DNA of 64,000 bases from Roseateles sp. DAIF2 (lineage in GTDB: Bacteria; Pseudomonadota; Gammaproteobacteria; Burkholderiales; Burkholderiaceae_C): assembly GCF_015624425.1 (NCBI RefSeq), contig NZ_CP049919.1:2914001-2978000 (forward strand). The letters are read 5' to 3'. Below, piece by piece: positions 54,295 through 63,490 of this stretch (the first letter of the stretch is position 1; each line of letters starts with the position of its first letter). The notes under the pieces were generated by a model. The model was not told where the DNA came from. It made no database searches and saw only the letters and a list, made by a program, of their open reading frames with translations. The position numbers and the translations under genes were made by a program.

Positions 54295-54993
54295 TCAGTC
54301 GGCCCCGTGATGCGCGCCGGAGGGTGTACCGGCATTGCGCTGCAGGATGTTGGAGAACTCCTCGATGAAGGTCTCCATCGTGATCGCGCTGCGGTCGATC
54401 TGGCGGGCGAAGCGGTTGTAGGCCAGCACCGCGGGGATCGCGGCGAACAGGCCGATCGCGGTGGCGACCAGGGCCTCGGCGATGCCGGGAGCCACGGTGG
54501 CCAGGGTCACCTGCTGCAGGTTCGACAGGCCGACGAAGGCGTGCATGATGCCCCAGATGGTGCCGAACAGGCCCACATAGGGCGAGACCGAGCCGACCGA
54601 GGCCAGGAAGGAGAGGTGCGACTCCATCGCGTCCAGCTCGCGCTGGAAGCTGGCGCGCATCGCGCGGCGGGCGCCGTCCAGCAGCGCGCTGGCCTCGGTG
54701 ACGCGGCGCTCGCGCAGCTTCAGGAACTCGCGCATGCCGGCCGCGAAGATGCGCTCCAGCGGGGCGCCGCCCTGCTTGCCGTTGACGCTGTTGTAGAGCT
54801 CGTTGAGGTTCTTGCCGGACCAGAACTCCGACTCGAAGGACTCGTTGCTGGCCTTGACCTTGGAGAGTGCGAAGAACTTGCCGAAGATCACGCTCCAGCT
54901 GGCCAGCGACATGGCGAGCAGGCCGGCGATCACCAGTTGCACGGCCAGGCTGGCGTGCATGATCAGGCTGACGATGGAAAGGTCTTGATTCAT
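54295..54993 (-). CDS. tolQ: TolQ, Tol-Pal motor protein
   Basis: A 232-residue MotA/TolQ/ExbB protein with three membrane helices (about 10-30, 135-155 and 165-185), including GSVSPYVGLFGTIWGIMHAF and APGIAEALVATAIGLFAAIPAVLAYN, the conserved proton-channel region. First gene of tolQ-tolR-tolA; it overlaps the end of ybgC by 4 bp. Confidence 0.96.
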   Translation of the reverse strand: MNQDLSIVSLIMHASLAVQLVIAGLLAMSLASWSVIFGKFFALSKVKASNESFESEFWSGKNLNELYNSVNGKQGGAPLERIFAAGMREFLKLRERRVTEASALLDGARRAMRASFQRELDAMESHLSFLASVGSVSPYVGLFGTIWGIMHAFVGLSNLQQVTLATVAPGIAEALVATAIGLFAAIPAVLAYNRFARQIDRSAITMETFIEEFSNILQRNAGTPSGAHHGAD

Positions 54994-55427
54994 TCTGGGA
55001 TGGGGGCGGGCAGGGTGGAAGCGGCGGCGTCCAGCGCCTGCAGGATCGAAACGGGAATGCGGGTGGGTTTGAAGGTGCGGCTGTCGACGCAGCCGATGCG
55101 GATCTCGCCCTCGGCCAGCAGCGCGCCGTCGCTCGCGCGGCGCGCCTGCTGGAACAGCGTCATGCTGACACGGCCGCGCTCGGTCAGGCGCACCGAGACC
55201 TGTAAAAAATCGTCAAGCCGGGCCGGGCTCAGGTAGCGCACCGTGGTGCCGCCGACGATGAACATCGCACCGCCCTCGACGCGCAGGCGCTCCTGCTCGA
55301 AGCCCAGGGCGCGCAGCCACTCGGTTCGGGCGCGCTCGAAGAACTTCAGGTAGTTGGCATAGAAGACGACGCCGCCGGCATCGGTGTCTTCCCAATAGAC
55401 CCGCAGGCCATGCTCGAAATCAATCAT
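54990..55427 (-). CDS. ybgC: acyl-CoA thioesterase YbgC
   Basis: A 145-residue hot-dog fold thioesterase associated with the Tol-Pal complex and phospholipid synthesis. The catalytic Asp16 is in YWEDTDAGGVVFYANYLKFFE, the 4HBT family signature. Its start overlaps the preceding aminotransferase stop by 4 bp and its stop overlaps tolQ by 4 bp. Confidence 0.94.
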   Translation of the reverse strand: MIDFEHGLRVYWEDTDAGGVVFYANYLKFFERARTEWLRALGFEQERLRVEGGAMFIVGGTTVRYLSPARLDDFLQVSVRLTERGRVSMTLFQQARRASDGALLAEGEIRIGCVDSRTFKPTRIPVSILQALDAAASTLPAPIPE

Positions 55428-56620
55428 GCTCTTGTCGTATGCAGGGCCTGGCCCAGCCGGGCCATCGCTTCCTGCAGGTCTTCCAGGCTGCTGGCGAAGG
55501 ACAGGCGCACCCAGCGCTCGCTGCCCAGCTTGCCGAAATCCTTGCCCGGGGTCAGGGCGATATGGGCCTTGGCCATCATCTCGAAGCAGAAGTCCCAGCT
55601 GCTGTCCGAGAAGGCTGAGACATCGAACCAGACATAGAAGGCGCCGTCCGGCACGACCGGCACGGTGAAGCCCAGCTGCTGCAGCGCCGGCACGATGAAG
55701 TCGCGCCGCGCGCGGAACTCGGCGCGGCGGCGCTCGTACTCGGCCAGCTGCTCCGGCGCGAAGCAGGCCAGCGCCGCATGCTGGGCCACGCTGGAGGGGC
55801 AGATGAAGAGGTTCTGCGCCAGCTTTTCGATCGGCTGCACCAGGGCCGGCGGCAGCACCAGCCAGCCCAGGCGCCAGCCGGTCATGCCGAAATACTTGGA
55901 GAAGCTGTTGACCGAGATCACATCCTCACCCAGCGCCAGGGCGCTGTGGCCGAAATGCTCCTCGTAGCTGAGGCCCAGGTAGATCTCGTCGACGATCGTG
56001 ACGCCGCCGCGGGCGCGCACGGCCTCGACGATCGCGCGCATCTCGTCCGGCTCGATCGAGGTGCCGGTCGGGTTGCTGGGCGAGGCCAGCAGCACGCCGC
56101 GGGTCCGGGCGTCCCAGGCCGCCTCGATCTGCGCGGCCGAGGGCTGGAAGCGCTGCTCCGGCCCGGCCGGCAGCAGCACGGCCTCGGCATCCGCGGCCGC
56201 GACGAAATGGCGGTTGCAGGGATAGCAGGGATCGGGCATCAGCACCCGGTCGCCGCGCTCGAACAGGGCCAGGCAGGCCAGCTGCAGCGCGGCCGAGGCG
56301 CCGGCGGTGATGACGATGCGCTCCGGCGCGATGTCGGTCAGGCCGAAATGCGCGCCGTACCAGCGGGCAATCGCCTCGCGCAGCGCCGGCAGGCCGGTGG
56401 CGGGCGTGTACTGGGTGCGGCCGGCCTCGATGCAGGCGCGGGCCGCGGCCTGCACCGCCGGCGGGGCGGAGAAGTCCGGCTCGCCGATGTTCAGGTAGAT
56501 CATGCGCCGGCCGCCCTGGGCCGGATCGCAGGCCGGGCTGCGCGCGATCTCCGCCGCGGCCTTGGCGCATTCCATCACATAGAAGGGCTCGATCTGCTCG
56601 AGCCGCTGGGCCAGCTTCAT
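55424..56620 (-). CDS. PLP-dependent aminotransferase, class I/II
   Basis: A 398-residue cytoplasmic aminotransferase, likely for an aromatic or alanine-type amino acid. The PLP-binding lysine is in SVNSFSKYFGMTGWRLGW and the phosphate loop in ITAGASAALQLAC; LASPSNPTGT is also conserved. ATG 56620 lies 2 bp after the nusB stop. The exact substrate cannot be inferred; the position between nusB and ybgC is not informative of a pathway. Confidence 0.9.
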   Translation of the reverse strand: MKLAQRLEQIEPFYVMECAKAAAEIARSPACDPAQGGRRMIYLNIGEPDFSAPPAVQAAARACIEAGRTQYTPATGLPALREAIARWYGAHFGLTDIAPERIVITAGASAALQLACLALFERGDRVLMPDPCYPCNRHFVAAADAEAVLLPAGPEQRFQPSAAQIEAAWDARTRGVLLASPSNPTGTSIEPDEMRAIVEAVRARGGVTIVDEIYLGLSYEEHFGHSALALGEDVISVNSFSKYFGMTGWRLGWLVLPPALVQPIEKLAQNLFICPSSVAQHAALACFAPEQLAEYERRRAEFRARRDFIVPALQQLGFTVPVVPDGAFYVWFDVSAFSDSSWDFCFEMMAKAHIALTPGKDFGKLGSERWVRLSFASSLEDLQEAMARLGQALHTTRA

Positions 56621-56622
56621 GT

Positions 56623-57108
56623 TCAGCGGCGTAGGGCCTTCACCTCGGTCGGACGCAGGTCCTCGGCCGCGCGGTCCAGCACGCCGTTGACATACTTGTG
56701 GCCGTCGGTGCCGCCGAAGCTCTTGGCCAGCTCGACCGCCTCGTTGATCGCCACCTTGTAGGGGATGTCGATGCAGTGCTTGAGCTCGTAGGCGCCGATC
56801 ATCAGCACCGCATGCTCGATCGGCGACAGCTCGGTGGTCTTGCGGTCGACATGGCGGGCCAGCACCGCGTCCAGGTCGGCGGCCTCCTGCATGCAGCCAT
56901 GCAGCAGCGCGTCGTAATGGGCCTTGTCGGCCTTGCCGAAGCCATCCTGCTCGCGCATATGGGCGTCGATCGCGCCGGCATCCTCGCCGGCCAGCAGCCA
57001 TTGGTACAGGCCCTGCAGCGCGGCCTCGCGGGCGCGGCGGCGGGCGGATTTCGCGGGAGCGCGCTTGGCGGCGGGCTTGGGGCTGGGGGTCTTTTTATCG
57101 TCGGCCAT
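56623..57108 (-). CDS. nusB: transcription antitermination factor NusB
   Basis: A 161-residue NusB protein that joins NusA, NusE and NusG for antitermination of rRNA operons. The all-helical NusB domain (about 25-160) includes [18 protein letters not shown] and [18 protein letters not shown]... KYVNGVLDR. The first 24 residues are a Lys/Ala/Pro-rich tail not needed for the fold. It follows ribH on the same strand by 14 bp. Confidence 0.96.
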   Translation of the reverse strand: MADDKKTPSPKPAAKRAPAKSARRRAREAALQGLYQWLLAGEDAGAIDAHMREQDGFGKADKAHYDALLHGCMQEAADLDAVLARHVDRKTTELSPIEHAVLMIGAYELKHCIDIPYKVAINEAVELAKSFGGTDGHKYVNGVLDRAAEDLRPTEVKALRR

Positions 57109-57122
57109 GATGGGGTAGGGGT

Positions 57123-57587
57123 TCAGCGCAGCGTGTCCAGCAGATTGGCCATCTCGACCGCCACCTTGGCGGCGTCGCGGCCCTTTTCCTCGGCGCGGGC
57201 CCAGGCCTGGGTCTCGTTCTCGACCGTCAGGATCGCGTTGGCCACCGGGATCTGGTAGTCCATCGAGACGCGGGTGACGCCCGCGCCGCTCTCGTTGGCG
57301 ACCAGCTCGAAGTGGTAAGTCTCGCCGCGGATGATGCAGCCCAGCGCGATCAACGCGTCGAAGTTCTCGCTCTCGGCCATCACCTGCAGGGCCACCGGCA
57401 CCTCCAGCGCACCGGGCACGGTGACATGACGGATCTGCTCATCGGTGACGCCCAGGGTCTTCAGCTCGGCCAGGCAGTTCGTGGCCAGCGCGGAGGTGAG
57501 GGCATCGTTGAAGCGGGCCTGCACGATGCCAATGCGCAGGTCTTGGCCGTTCAGATCGACGGCCTGGCCTTTGTCGGCTGCTTGCAT
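57123..57587 (-). CDS. ribH: 6,7-dimethyl-8-ribityllumazine synthase
   Basis: Condenses ribityl-aminouracil with dihydroxybutanone phosphate in riboflavin biosynthesis. The 154-residue length is standard. Motifs [25 protein letters not shown] and [15 protein letters not shown] (catalytic His) are clear. Located 19 bp after ribBA. Confidence 0.97.
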   Translation of the reverse strand: MQAADKGQAVDLNGQDLRIGIVQARFNDALTSALATNCLAELKTLGVTDEQIRHVTVPGALEVPVALQVMAESENFDALIALGCIIRGETYHFELVANESGAGVTRVSMDYQIPVANAILTVENETQAWARAEEKGRDAAKVAVEMANLLDTLR

Positions 57588-57606
57588 GAAAGAGGATCCT
57601 TTGGAA

Positions 57607-58704
57607 TTAACAGGGGTTGCCGGAGGCGACGAAACCGGTCACCTCGAGGCCGTAGCCGGTCATGCTGGGCATGCGGCGCGGGCTGCCGAGCAGCTTCATG
57701 CGGTGCACGCCGAGCTCGCGCAGGATCTGCGCGCCGACGCCATAAGTACGCAGGTCCATCGTGCTGCGCGGCGGCGCGGCGCTGGGCTGCTGCAGGCGCG
57801 CCAGCAGACCCTCGGCCTCCTCGCCGCAGTTCAGCAGCACGGCGACGCCGCGGCCGGCGCGCTGGATCTCGGCCAGCGCGGCGGGCAGGGGCCAGGAATG
57901 GCTGCAGGGGCCGGTCTCCAGCAGGTCGAGCACCGACAGCGGCTCGTGCACGCGCACCGGCACCTCGTCGGCCGCGCTCCACTGGCCCAGGCTCAGCGCC
58001 AGGTGCACCGCACCGCTGCGGTCGCGGAACACATCGGCCTGGAACTCGCCCTGCGCGGTCTGCAGCGGACGCTGCGTGACGCGGGTGATGATGGATTCGT
58101 TGCGGCTGCGGTACTCGATCAGGTCGGCGATGGTGCCGATCTTCAGGCCATGCTCCTGGGCGAACAGCTCCAGGTCCGGCAGTCGGGCCATCGTGCCGTC
58201 GTCCTTCATGATCTCGCAGATCACCGAGGCGGGACTCAGGCCGGCCATCTGGGCCAGGTCGCAGCCGGCCTCGGTATGGCCAGCGCGCATCAGCACGCCG
58301 CCGTCCTGGGCTTGCAGCGGGAAGATATGGCCGGGCTGCACCAGGTCGGCGGCCTCGGCATGGCGGGCCACCGCGGCCTGCACGGTGCGGGCGCGGTCGG
58401 CGGCCGAGATGCCGGTGGTGACGCCGGTGGCGGCCTCGATCGACACGGTGAAGGCCGTGCCATGCTTGGTGCCGTTGCGGGTGGCCATCGGCGGCAGCTG
58501 CAGGCGTTCGCAGCGCTCGCGGGTCAGGGTCAGGCAGATCAGGCCGCGGCCGAACCTGGCCATGAAGTTGATCGCCTCGGGCGTCACATGGTCGGCCGCC
58601 AGCACGAGGTCGCCCTCGTTTTCGCGATCTTCTTCGTCGACCAGAATGACCATGCGGCCGGCCGCCAGTTCGGCGACCAGCTCGGGAACGGGTGAAATGG
58701 GCAT
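57607..58704 (-). CDS. ribBA: 3,4-dihydroxy-2-butanone 4-phosphate synthase with degenerate RibA half
   Basis: The 365-residue protein makes dihydroxybutanone phosphate from ribulose 5-phosphate. The N-terminal RibB domain (1-205) is complete, with the acidic loop [11 protein letters not shown] (23-33) and [14 protein letters not shown]. The C-terminal half corresponds to GTP cyclohydrolase II (RibA) but lacks its zinc-binding Cys set and QEGRGIGL loop (here [15 protein letters not shown]), so it is probably inactive. A separate RibA or FolE2 must supply that step. Part of ribD-ribBA-ribH. Confidence 0.9.
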   Translation of the reverse strand: MPISPVPELVAELAAGRMVILVDEEDRENEGDLVLAADHVTPEAINFMARFGRGLICLTLTRERCERLQLPPMATRNGTKHGTAFTVSIEAATGVTTGISAADRARTVQAAVARHAEAADLVQPGHIFPLQAQDGGVLMRAGHTEAGCDLAQMAGLSPASVICEIMKDDGTMARLPDLELFAQEHGLKIGTIADLIEYRSRNESIITRVTQRPLQTAQGEFQADVFRDRSGAVHLALSLGQWSAADEVPVRVHEPLSVLDLLETGPCSHSWPLPAALAEIQRAGRGVAVLLNCGEEAEGLLARLQQPSAAPPRSTMDLRTYGVGAQILRELGVHRMKLLGSPRRMPSMTGYGLEVTGFVASGNPC

Positions 58705-58724
58705 AGGGGCGAATTGTAGGGGGC

Positions 58725-59864
58725 TTAAGGCGCTTCAGGCCTGGGCATCACCGGGCGGGCGATCAGGCGCAGGTCGGCGCCGACCGGGTCGACCGACCGC
58801 CAGTTCAGCTCCAGGGCCTCGCCCAGGCTGGCCAGCGGGCCGAAGGCGGCGATCTCGCGGCCCTGGCCCAGCAGCTTGGGCGCCAGATAGATCAGGAATT
58901 CGTCCACCAGGCCGGCACGCAGCAGCGAGCCGTTGAGCTTGTGGCCGGCCTCGACATGCAGCTCGTTGACACCGCGCGCGCCCAGATCGGCCAGCAGCGC
59001 CGCCAGGTCCACCTTGCCGCCGGGGCCGGGCTTGAAGGCGATCTCGGCGCCGGTGTCGGCCAGCGCGCGAGCGCGCGCGGCGTCCTCGACCGCGGCATAG
59101 ATCAGCGCCCGGCCGGGCGGCTGCAGGATGCGGGCGGCCGGCGAGGTCTCCAGGCGCGAGTCGACGATCACGCGCAGCGGCTGCAGCGCGGTCTCGACGA
59201 AGCGCACGTCCAGGCGCGGGTCGTCGTCGCGCACGGTGCCGATGCCGGTCAGGATCGCGTTGGCGCGCTTGCGAAAGACATGGCCGTCGCGGCGCGCCGC
59301 CTCGCCGGTGATCCACTGGCTCTGGCCATCGGGCAGGGCGGTCCGGCCGTCCAGCGAGGCCGCGGCCTTCAGTCGCACGAAGGGCCGGCCGCGCTGCATG
59401 CGCGAGAAGAAGCCGATATTGAGCTCGCGCGCCTCCTCGGCCAGCAGGCCCAGCTCGGCGGCGATGCCGGCGGCCCGCAGCCGGGCCATGCCCTGACCGG
59501 CCACCAGCGGGTTCGGATCGCCCACCGCGGCGACCACGCGGGCCAGGCCGGCCGCGACCAGCGCGTCGCAGCAGGGCGGGGTGCGGCCATGGTGGGAGCA
59601 GGGCTCCAGGGTTACATAGGCGGTGGCGCCGCGCACCTCGTGACCGCGCGCCTGGGCATCGCGCAGCGCCATGACCTCGGCATGGGCCTGGCCGGCCGGC
59701 TGGGTATGACCGGCGCCGAGCAGCCGGCCGTCCGCCGCGAGGATCACGCAGCCGACGCGCGGATTGGGATCGGACAGGCCGATGGCCTGGGTCGCCAGCG
59801 CCAGGGCTTGGCGCATCGCGGCTTCGTCTTGGGGGGAGATGGAGGCGGAAGAAGGGGCGGGCAT
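58725..59864 (-). CDS. ribD: riboflavin deaminase-reductase
   Basis: Bifunctional 379-residue enzyme for the second and third steps of the riboflavin pathway. The N-terminal deaminase has zinc ligands His61-Ala-Glu63 and [12 protein letters not shown] (Cys89, Cys98); the C-terminal reductase starts around 155 with [11 protein letters not shown]. Followed on the same strand by ribBA after 20 bp. The usual neighbour ribE (riboflavin synthase alpha) is absent. Confidence 0.95.
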   Translation of the reverse strand: MPAPSSASISPQDEAAMRQALALATQAIGLSDPNPRVGCVILAADGRLLGAGHTQPAGQAHAEVMALRDAQARGHEVRGATAYVTLEPCSHHGRTPPCCDALVAAGLARVVAAVGDPNPLVAGQGMARLRAAGIAAELGLLAEEARELNIGFFSRMQRGRPFVRLKAAASLDGRTALPDGQSQWITGEAARRDGHVFRKRANAILTGIGTVRDDDPRLDVRFVETALQPLRVIVDSRLETSPAARILQPPGRALIYAAVEDAARARALADTGAEIAFKPGPGGKVDLAALLADLGARGVNELHVEAGHKLNGSLLRAGLVDEFLIYLAPKLLGQGREIAAFGPLASLGEALELNWRSVDPVGADLRLIARPVMPRPEAP

Positions 59865-59893
59865 GGCGGCAGTCTAGCCGGCGCTCCTGTCCC

Positions 59894-61057
59894 TTATCTT
59901 GGGTCGGGCTGATGCTCGACGGTCGCGCTGTCGAAGAAATGGCCCAGCCCGGGATCGACGCGATGGCCGATCGGGCAGGCCTGCTCGGCGCGGATCACCA
60001 GGAAGTTCTGGCGCGTCAGCGGGCCGTCGACCTTGAGGTAGTCCAGCGGGTGCTCGGCATTGCCGATCTTCTGTTCCTTGTCGCCGTCATAGTTGGCGCT
60101 GTAGCGGCAGACCCGGTAACCGCCCACACCCAGCGGCAGATCCAGCAGCACCAGGCGGGCATCCCAGCTCGGCGTGCTGCGCAGCAGCGGATGGACGATG
60201 CAGTAGAAGCGCACGCCCTCGGTCCGGGTCGGATCGGCGGCGGCCGGCGCGTTGTCGAAGCATTGATGGGGCGGGGCTGCCGATGCGGTGCCGGCGGGCA
60301 TCAGGCCCAGGTTCAGCGGCAGAGCCGGATCGAGCGGCGCTTCGGGGTCGGGCCGGTCGCCGGTCGAGAAACGCACGAAGCCGGACAGCAGCATCGCGTT
60401 GACCTCGGTATTGCACTGGGCCGCGACGTCGGCCGCCGTCGGCGCGGCGCCCAACAGCGCGCTGCAGACCCGCACGATCGCGCCGCTGCGGTTGTCGAAC
60501 ACCCAGGCGATGCCGCCGGACGACGGTCTCAGCAGGCTGCGGCCGTCGCCCAGGTCGCCGGCCTCGGCCGGGATCGCCGGATGGCGCCCCAGCGGGCGGC
60601 GCACCGGGGCACCGTCCGGAGGCACCGCCAGCGCGCCGGCCAGGCGCGGATCGCTGCGGGCGATGAAGCTGTCGAAGCGCAGCTCGCTGGTCTGGCCGGT
60701 CCGGTCCTGCCAGCTGACGGTCACCTTGACCGCGCTGCCGCCGCCGTCGGGGCTGGCATCCACCCGACGCGCGATCCGGTAGCTGGTGTTGGACTTGCCG
60801 TCGCCGGCCGCGGTGGGTTCGAGCGCGAGGAGCTGAGCGAAGGCCTGCGCCGGGTCATCGGCCACCACATCCGCAAACTGCAAGCCGCGCAAGGTCTCGA
60901 GATCCTGCTGAGCCAGGCGTACGGCCTCGCTGCGCTGACGGGCCAGGTCGGCGCCCAGCCGCAGTCGGCCCTGCAGGCCGCCCAGCGCCACCATGCCGAA
61001 GGCCATGATCAGCAGCGCGACCAGCGCCTCGACGAGCGTGATGCCGCGCTGCTTCAT
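59894..61057 (-). CDS. pilV: minor pilin PilV-like
   Basis: A 387-residue type IV pilus minor pilin. The short leader MKQRG is followed by ITLVEALVALLIMAFG, the prepilin cleavage site with conserved Glu (E5 of mature) and hydrophobic helix, then a large globular domain. The long open frame upstream is overlap with pilX; ATG 61057 overlaps the pilX stop by 4 bp. Functions in priming pilus assembly. Confidence 0.87.
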   Translation of the reverse strand: MKQRGITLVEALVALLIMAFGMVALGGLQGRLRLGADLARQRSEAVRLAQQDLETLRGLQFADVVADDPAQAFAQLLALEPTAAGDGKSNTSYRIARRVDASPDGGGSAVKVTVSWQDRTGQTSELRFDSFIARSDPRLAGALAVPPDGAPVRRPLGRHPAIPAEAGDLGDGRSLLRPSSGGIAWVFDNRSGAIVRVCSALLGAAPTAADVAAQCNTEVNAMLLSGFVRFSTGDRPDPEAPLDPALPLNLGLMPAGTASAAPPHQCFDNAPAAADPTRTEGVRFYCIVHPLLRSTPSWDARLVLLDLPLGVGGYRVCRYSANYDGDKEQKIGNAEHPLDYLKVDGPLTRQNFLVIRAEQACPIGHRVDPGLGHFFDSATVEHQPDPR

Positions 61058-62337
61058 GGTTGGACCGCATCCATCCAGCTGCCCGGCACCCGCACGAAGC
61101 TGCCGCGCTGATTGCTGAGCATCTGGATCAGGCCGGCGTGATAGTCGATGTCCACCAGGCCAGCGGCCGTGACCTTGCCTTCGCTGAGCAGGGCGCCGGT
61201 CAGCCGGGCCGGCTGGCCGCTCCCATTGCTCCAGTTCGCGTCGCCGCGCACATAGACGAGGCCGTTGAGTCGCATCGGTCCGTCGAGGCTCAGCGCGCCG
61301 TTGACGACCAGCAGCACCGGCCGTTCGAGCGTGCCCAGCTCGATATTGCTGGCGATCCTGGCCCCACCCTCGACCCAGAGCAGGTCCGCGCCGCGGCCGT
61401 GAGCCTCGACCAGGGCCGTGCCGCAGTCGCCAGCGGCGCAGCCCACGCCGCGCATCGCGGGTTGCTGGCTGTAGGTGGCCGCGCTCATGCCGAAGAACAG
61501 CCGGAACATGTCCTCGGGGCTGCCGCGGGTCAAGGTGCTGTCGCCGCGCACCAGGGCGCTGCCGGGCGGTGTGCCGGGCGTGCTGCTCGAGCGTGCCAGC
61601 GAGCCGCTGTACTCGGTCGCGCCGATCTGCATCAGCAAGCCGCCCTGACGGGGATCGGTGTTGTGCAGGCCCAGGCCCGCGGCGCCGAGGTCGACCGTGT
61701 CGCGTGCGGTCAGCGGGCCGGCCGGTGGCGTCTTCAGCGCGCTGACCAGCGCCGCATGGAACTGCAGGGTGTTCTGCGCCAGGTCGACACGGTCGGTGGC
61801 CGCGTTGCGGCACTGGCCCAGCGCGCCGGTGCAACCCTGCACCAGCACGCGGACCACACCGGGCCGCGCCAGCTCGCCGAAGCGGACGCCGAACATCGGC
61901 TGCAGCGCGCTGGCCTCTCCAGGTTCCGACAGATCGACCGCGCCGTTGGACGGGCATTGGCAGACCCAGCCCGACTCGGCCTTGCGCTGGCAGGCGCTGA
62001 CCGCCGCGCGCTCCGCCACCGCGAGATGACGCGTGATGCGGCGGTCCTCGGCGATGTTCAGGTAGCGCTCGCGAAAGCTCTTGCCGGCGCCGCTGCTGCC
62101 GGCACAGGCGCCATCGATGAAACCGCCGTTCAGCAGGCCAAGCGCCCATTCGGCGCCGGCTTCCGCGGTCTCGAGGGCAAGCGCTGCGCGGTAGTGGTTG
62201 CCCGAGATGCGTTGTTCGAAGACCAGGTTGCGATTGGTGTAGGCCGCGACCAGCGCGATCAGGAAGAACAGCACCATCACGACGACGATCGTGGCGGCGC
62301 CGCGCTGGTGCCGGCGCGGGATCAGTATGGAACTCAT
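61054..62337 (-). CDS. pilX: PilX-like pilus assembly protein
   Basis: A 427-residue prepilin-like protein with a hydrophobic N-terminal helix after the GAATIVVVMVLFFLIAL site (G13), but without the conserved Glu at mature position 5. Longer than typical PilX (about 200). Length and position in the operon suggest a PilX-type minor component. ATG 62337 overlaps the pilW stop. Confidence 0.75.
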   Translation of the reverse strand: MSSILIPRRHQRGAATIVVVMVLFFLIALVAAYTNRNLVFEQRISGNHYRAALALETAEAGAEWALGLLNGGFIDGACAGSSGAGKSFRERYLNIAEDRRITRHLAVAERAAVSACQRKAESGWVCQCPSNGAVDLSEPGEASALQPMFGVRFGELARPGVVRVLVQGCTGALGQCRNAATDRVDLAQNTLQFHAALVSALKTPPAGPLTARDTVDLGAAGLGLHNTDPRQGGLLMQIGATEYSGSLARSSSTPGTPPGSALVRGDSTLTRGSPEDMFRLFFGMSAATYSQQPAMRGVGCAAGDCGTALVEAHGRGADLLWVEGGARIASNIELGTLERPVLLVVNGALSLDGPMRLNGLVYVRGDANWSNGSGQPARLTGALLSEGKVTAAGLVDIDYHAGLIQMLSNQRGSFVRVPGSWMDAVQP

Positions 62338-63044
62338 GTGCCGCAACTCCCTTCGATGGCGTCGTTGCGCAGGCGGGCGCTGAGATTGACGCTGCGCACG
62401 ACCGCCTTGTCATGGGCGGCCTGGCCCTCGATGCGCAGGCTGACATCGCGCACCAATTGGCGTGGCGGGCAGTCGGCGGCCGCGGCCGGGCAGGGCTGCA
62501 GGCAGAACTCCTCCAGGGACAGGTCTTGCGTGTTGATGCGCACCTGGAAGTCGGTGACCTTCAAGGTCTGCGGGTCGGTCAGTGGCTGCCAGGTGCCGCC
62601 CTGGTTGAACTGCAGCACGCCGGTTTGCAGCCGGTAGCCGAAGCGCTCGTTGGCGTCGACCTGGTTGTTCTCCGTCGTCACCCGGTCCGGTCGGGCGCTG
62701 GAGTAGCTGTAGTTGACCTCGCCGCCTTCGCGCGCGACGGACAGGACCTGGGCATAGGGGTTGGCGGTCGTCGCCGAAGCGCCGCTGGCCCAGACCGCTT
62801 CCTCGGCCCGGCCCCGGTAGCCGGCGCGGCGCAGGTCGCGCAGCATCAGATCGGCCGCGGCGCGCAGGTCCTGCTGGATCTGGGTTTCCAGCATCAGGCG
62901 GCGATGCTCGCCGATCTGTCCGACCATCATCACCGAGGCGCCGGCCACGACGATCAGCCCGACGGTGAGGCCCACCATCAGCTCCACCAGGCCCAGACCG
63001 CGCACTGAGGCTCGGCTTCGAGGGGCGCGGCGTGCGGCTCTCAT
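62334..63044 (-). CDS. pilW: minor pilin PilW-like
   Basis: A 236-residue type IV pilus minor pilin. The N-terminus RGLGLVELMVGLTVGLIVVAG carries the cleavage site after Gly16 and mature Glu5. A globular domain follows. ATG 63044 overlaps the pilE stop by 4 bp. Confidence 0.85.
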   Translation of the reverse strand: MRAARRAPRSRASVRGLGLVELMVGLTVGLIVVAGASVMMVGQIGEHRRLMLETQIQQDLRAAADLMLRDLRRAGYRGRAEEAVWASGASATTANPYAQVLSVAREGGEVNYSYSSARPDRVTTENNQVDANERFGYRLQTGVLQFNQGGTWQPLTDPQTLKVTDFQVRINTQDLSLEEFCLQPCPAAAADCPPRQLVRDVSLRIEGQAAHDKAVVRSVNLSARLRNDAIEGSCGT

Positions 63045-63481
63045 CGGGCCCAGCACTCGGTGGTGGGGGTGCCGGCGGCATTGCTGCCGCCGTACTGCAC
63101 CTGACCGCGTTCCGCGACCACGGTGATGGCGGCGCAGGACCGATCCTGCGCCTGCACGCGGCGCTCGACCGGCGTGGCCGTGATCGTGTAGCCGCTGTGG
63201 CTGACCTCGCTGAGCCGGATCTGGTAGTAGCCCGCGGGCGATTCGGCCGAGCGGATGCCCAGCGAGTCCAATGTGTCGGCATAGCTGGCCTGGTTGGTGC
63301 GCCAGCGCTCCTGGGCCTGCTGCACTGTGGTCAGCGCCGCGATCGCATCGGCGCGGCGGCCCTTCTGCACCATGCGCTGGTAGGAGGGCAGGGTCAACGC
63401 GGCCAGGATGCTGGCGATGACGACGGCCAGCATCACCTCGATCAAGGTGAAGCCCTGGCGATGTGGGGTGGCGATGTTCAT
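63041..63481 (-). CDS. pilE: type IV pilin PilE-like
   Basis: A 146-residue pilin: leader of nine residues then GFTLIEVMLAVVIASILAALTLPSYQ with mature Glu5 and a C-terminal disulfide pair (Cys116, Cys143). Order fits PilE/minor pilin E of Burkholderiales. Overlaps pilW by 4 bp. Confidence 0.88.
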   Translation of the reverse strand: MNIATPHRQGFTLIEVMLAVVIASILAALTLPSYQRMVQKGRRADAIAALTTVQQAQERWRTNQASYADTLDSLGIRSAESPAGYYQIRLSEVSHSGYTITATPVERRVQAQDRSCAAITVVAERGQVQYGGSNAAGTPTTECWAR

Positions 63482-63490
63482 GGCCAGGCC

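Noticed and set aside
59865..59893. FMN riboswitch before ribD
   Set aside because: Only 29 bp separate ribD from pilV; too short for an RFN element, and nothing like it was found.
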